Of a DNA stretch of 64,000 bases, positions 61,201-64,000 are shown one piece after another. Every line of letters begins with the position of its first letter. The first letter of the stretch is position 1. The notes under the pieces were generated by a model. The model made no database searches and was not told where the DNA came from. It saw nothing but the letters and a program-made list of their open reading frames with translations. Source of the stretch: Microplitis mediator (lineage: Eukaryota; Arthropoda; Insecta; Hymenoptera; Braconidae); NCBI RefSeq assembly GCF_029852145.1, contig NC_079975.1, positions 20,031,364-20,095,363 of the forward strand. Reading direction: 5' to 3'. The translations under genes and the position numbers were made by a program.

Positions 61201-62297
61201 GCTCAGTACCATTAGTCGCTCACTTTAACTGTTTAATGTGTTTTTTTATAATTTTTATAAAGACAAATTTCAACTAAAAAAATTATTATTGATAAATAAT
61301 TATTTGTGAATTTACATATATTAAAATATAATGTATCAAATTATTTTAGAATAGATTAGAAATTTAAATTAAGTGGCTGTTTTCAAAATCGCGCTCAGCC
61401 GGGTATTTTTTACTTTGACATTCATTCCTTAGATTAAATTTAGGTTTCGTCAAATTTTTTGAGAATTGTGGTAACTATATCTTATTAAATATATTTTTAA
61501 AATTCATGAAATTTTATATTATGAAAGAATAAAGTAGTATAATTTATAAATTATTTGTCCAAATCAATAAACTTATCATAGTTTAATTGATATTGTCTTC
61601 GAGCGACTATAGGGCCATGTGTTGATCGAGTAATGGTACATCACAACTTTTAGTGAGCGACTATGGGTACACTCAAGGACCTTATTTAAAAAATTAATAA
61701 TAATTAATTATCAACATTATTCTTTAAACTTAAATTTTATTCTAATACTTGAATCTACAAAAAATAACTAAAAAAAAAAAAATATGGTTTTTCATTTTAT
61801 TCAATCATTTATATTGAGTAATTAAATCTCACTCCAATGAAAAGCGAGCGGGTATAGGGGCTTTTAACTTACCACAAAATTTTAAGTATTCTGTATGAAA
61901 ATAAATTATTTGATCTAAATCTTTATGTATGTACATTTTATCTCGATTTTAGTCGTAATTGTCGTTAGTCTTATAGCGAAGTTTCGGCGTAAAACTTTTA
62001 TTGAGTTATTGGTGAGGGAAGCGTTCCGAACGAGTGTCAACAAATTGAAGGGAAGAGTCATAACCCGTAGTCTTATAACGAGGTCCTACTGTATTTATAT
62101 TTGTTGGTAATAATAAATATCACGTAAATCCAACCAATAAATAAATGATCTAACGTCAAATTTCAAAGGTTATAAAATTAGTTAGGTTACGAAAACAAAT
62201 AATGAATGATAGTCATAAGTAAATGTTAATTACCGTTGACATAAGACGATCCTGGATTAACTAAAATAACAAACAGACACCACACACTCCAATTCAT
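58260..62297 (-). CDS. Trypsin-like serine protease (S1) with hydrophobic C-terminal tail, six exons
   Basis: Exons 62297-62234, 60870-60675, 59949-59787, 59714-59604, 59523-59374 and 58541-58260 join in phase with GT-AG borders into 321 residues plus stop. Residues 1-20 are a likely signal peptide. The activation site is R39-I40 (TER-IVNG). The catalytic triad is H83 (VTAAHC), D136 (NDIAL) and S231 (GDSGGP). D225 in KDACQ predicts trypsin-like cleavage after Arg or Lys. There is no clip domain, so it is a short-prodomain S1 protease. Unusually, the catalytic domain is followed by a tail of about 50 residues ending in a hydrophobic stretch (about 292-317, LTVVISSSIFYVTSCLLITV) without many charges, which may be a membrane or GPI anchor. 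The substrate is unknown; digestive, immune and venom roles are all possible. All catalytic residues are intact. Confidence 0.93.
58730..59205. mobile_element. Foldback element of CTACCGATTATTTCGGTA units around a GT-rich tract
   Basis: In protease intron 5. The left part (58745-58935) repeats TCGGTAGCTATTACCGAAAT several times. The right part (59085-59200) repeats AATCGGTAACTGTTACCGAA and ends GCTACCGATTATTTTTTTCA, mirroring the left end. Between them is an imperfect GT-rich tract (58937-59070). No ORF. Confidence 0.75.
59206..59335. repeat. Dispersed repeat shared with 48243-48365
   Basis: GGAAGAACGGCGCATGTGTC, CTTCTGTTCCTCTAAACAGG and GCAGGAATTTAAACTTTC match the earlier copy in the same order and orientation. 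It lies in protease intron 5. Confidence 0.7.
60939..62091. mobile_element. pogo/Tigger-like non-autonomous element in protease intron 1
   Basis: CAGTAGAACCTCGTTATAAG at the left is mirrored by CTTATAACGAGGTCCTACTG at the right, with TA directly on both sides. CAGT-type ends with CTCGTTATAA and a TA duplication are typical of pogo-like Tc1/mariner elements. No transposase frame remains. A second element (about 61178-61877) sits inside it. Confidence 0.88.
61178..61877. mobile_element. MITE nested inside the pogo-like element
   Basis: GGTAAAAGCCCCTATACCCG at the left is mirrored by CGGGTATAGGGGCTTTTAAC at the right. The interior of about 650 bp is AT-rich, with GAGCGACTATAGGG-like motifs repeated and no coding frame. 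It must be younger than the pogo-like copy it interrupts. Confidence 0.82.
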
Positions 62298-62934
62298 CGC
62301 CGTAAATGAAAGTTATAATTATAATTATTATTTAATAAGTAGTCACTGTTTTTCGTATGATTATTTCAACTTGTTTAATTCGATAACAAGCGATATATTA
62401 AAAAGTACCACAGATTGGTTATCAAAACAGTCTATAAAAATATCGCTATAAAGATTATTATCTTTTTTTTTGTTATCGATTATCTGGCATTGATGTGGAA
62501 ATTCCAAATCAAATTTTTATCATTAGTTCTATCGAAATTTAAAGACATCATTTTATCATTTAAATTTATATATAGACATTTCAGCACTTTAATCAAAAAT
62601 TTAAAATTCTATTAAATTTTATTATCATTTAATTTTGATTTGAGTTAATTAAGAAGATCACATCCTCAATTTTTTTATAATGGTTACGCCTTATTGGGAC
62701 GTAATTATCGCTAATTGTTAAAATTTTATTGAGACATTCGTAAGAATGTAGATTGAAAAATAATTTAAAATGCTTCGGAAATTTAAAAGTGGACACTCCA
62801 AACACTCATGTTACTATCAAATTTTTTGAGTACTCCCTCCTCTTCGGTACTGTTCTGTCAGTCTTTCCCTACTTCGAGTTTAATTACGATGCTTAGTAGT
62901 TTTCAATCATTAGAGACTTAAACAGCTTATATAT
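62298..62934. other. 5' flank of the protease gene
   Basis: AT-rich sequence upstream of the protease start codon. It should contain its promoter, but no TATA box or other element stands out against the AT background. Confidence 0.45.
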
Positions 62935-63115
62935 TGGGGAGAGAGGGGCGAAACAAGCTATCTAAGAAAATAGTAAGTTTTTGAGAACTCAAATACGTTA
63001 ATTTTTTTTTTTTTTTTTTTTAATGATATTCAAAGTGAATAGAAAATATTTTCAGGTGCCGTTAAAAAAAATTTCATTTTTTGTGGGTAAGATGGGGTAC
63101 TCTGAAAAAAGGTAA
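62935..63115 (+). repeat. Dispersed repeat, copy 2
   Basis: ACTCAAATACGTTAATTTTT, a T-run, ATTCAAAGTGAATAGAAAAT and TTTCAGG match the reverse complement of 2640-2760, and a GGGGTA motif follows. Non-coding. Confidence 0.6.
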
Positions 63116-64000
63116 ATAGAAAAAATTTCTGGAAATTTAATAAATTTGATTAAATCAAATTTTCTTACAAGTAATTTACATAAAGAAAAATTACTTCTCA
63201 CATAATTTATTTAACAAGTAAACTTGTCGCACTCAAATTTACTTGTCGCACGCAGATAATCTTTTAAATCACAAAAATGTCGCGGCAACAGTTGAATCAG
63301 CAAAAGCTACTTGGAGAATAAAACAGCGAGCACTAAGATAGTACTTATATTGCATTAATGATAAAAAAAACTGTGTTCAATTCGTGCGGTGTTGTCGATT
63401 GTTCACGAGAGCGAAGTTGAGCGCACGAACGAAGTGAGTTAGCTCCCTTAGCGCCCTAGTTGTACAATATACTAATACATTATCTTTTAGTCTCAGTTTA
63501 CAAAATATATTTTTTTCATACTTCAAAAAATATTAGATGATTGTAAAGATCATTAAACTTGTTTTTTAATCAATTTTTTCAGCTCGTTTGTACTTAATTT
63601 TTTTTCTAGAGTAATTATTTATTGCTCTGATATTGAATAATTATTTTATACGTATATTTATTGCTTGTTAAGTCTTCAAAAGTTTCCAGTGGCGTCTAAC
63701 ATTTAAAACGATTGCAGAGTGAATGACATAAATCATATTAGACGCCACTGGAAACTTTTGAAGACTTAACAAGCTGACAAACCTAAAGTAAGTAAATGAT
63801 TCGCAAAGTGAGCTGATGAGTTTGCCCGGCAGGTAGCATTGCAAGCAGAGGCGGGAAAATTCAACCTGGCACAATTTTTTAAGTAACAAGAATTTATGGA
63901 ATTTCGTTGTTTAAAAGATTTTCTTTTATATTTTTCTCAGAGATTCATTGTATTAAATAAACTAGAGAAAAAAGGTGGGAGTCCTCGTCCTTTATAGCTT
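63116..64000. other. Non-coding interval to the window end
   Basis: No gene recognised. At 63390-63460 a less AT-rich stretch (TTCACGAGAGCGAAGTTGAG, CGCACGAACGAAGTGAG) has internal repetition of CGAAGT. The hairpin at 63663-63774 is the only clear structure. Confidence 0.45.
63663..63774. repeat. 37-bp perfect stem-loop
   Basis: The arms 63663-63699 and 63738-63774 are exact reverse complements (GCTTGTTAAGTCTTCAAAAG then TTTCCAGTGGCGTCTAA on the left). The loop is 38 bp. The minus-strand frame across it has no family resemblance. Confidence 0.95.

Overview
The window looks like a nuclear chromosome segment from an insect, most probably a parasitoid wasp of the braconid type. The sequence is strongly AT-rich, the genes have many short GT-AG introns, and there is an intact axonemal dynein, a secreted EB-module-like cysteine-rich protein, a trypsin-like protease, and a very dense load of small non-autonomous inverted-repeat elements. 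The order-level assignment is inference; nothing here fixes the species.

Layout. 1-8439 is intergenic, with a GT-rich array and several degenerate dispersed repeats. 8440-28994 (minus strand) is one gene, an outer-arm beta-type axonemal dynein heavy chain (DNAH9/11/17 family). I rebuilt it as 32 coding exons whose phases all agree, giving a complete 4,459-residue protein. 28995-39700 has no recognisable gene and carries stacked or nested inverted-repeat elements, including a 658-bp near-perfect palindrome. 39714-40053 (minus) is a short acidic ORF, or a first coding exon, of unknown function. 40054-45472 is again element-rich non-coding DNA. At 45473-49896, two 356-bp inverted repeats flank a 3.7-kb interior holding a four-exon gene for a secreted cysteine-rich protein (plus strand). 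49897-56420 is a field of nested foldback elements and microsatellites. 56425-57099 (minus) is an intronless orphan ORF of 224 codons. 58260-62297 (minus) is a complete six-exon trypsin-like serine protease with a hydrophobic C-terminal tail; its introns hold a pogo-like element with a second element nested inside. The last 1.7 kb is non-coding and contains a 37-bp perfect stem-loop.

The genes do not form a pathway. The dynein serves cilia or flagella (sperm, chordotonal neurons). The cysteine-rich protein and the protease are both predicted to enter the secretory pathway and could belong to venom, immune or gut secretion, which the sequence cannot decide. The most distinctive theme of the window is inverted-repeat elements nested in one another, several with clean TA target duplications, and a few structures that would make long double-stranded RNA if transcribed.
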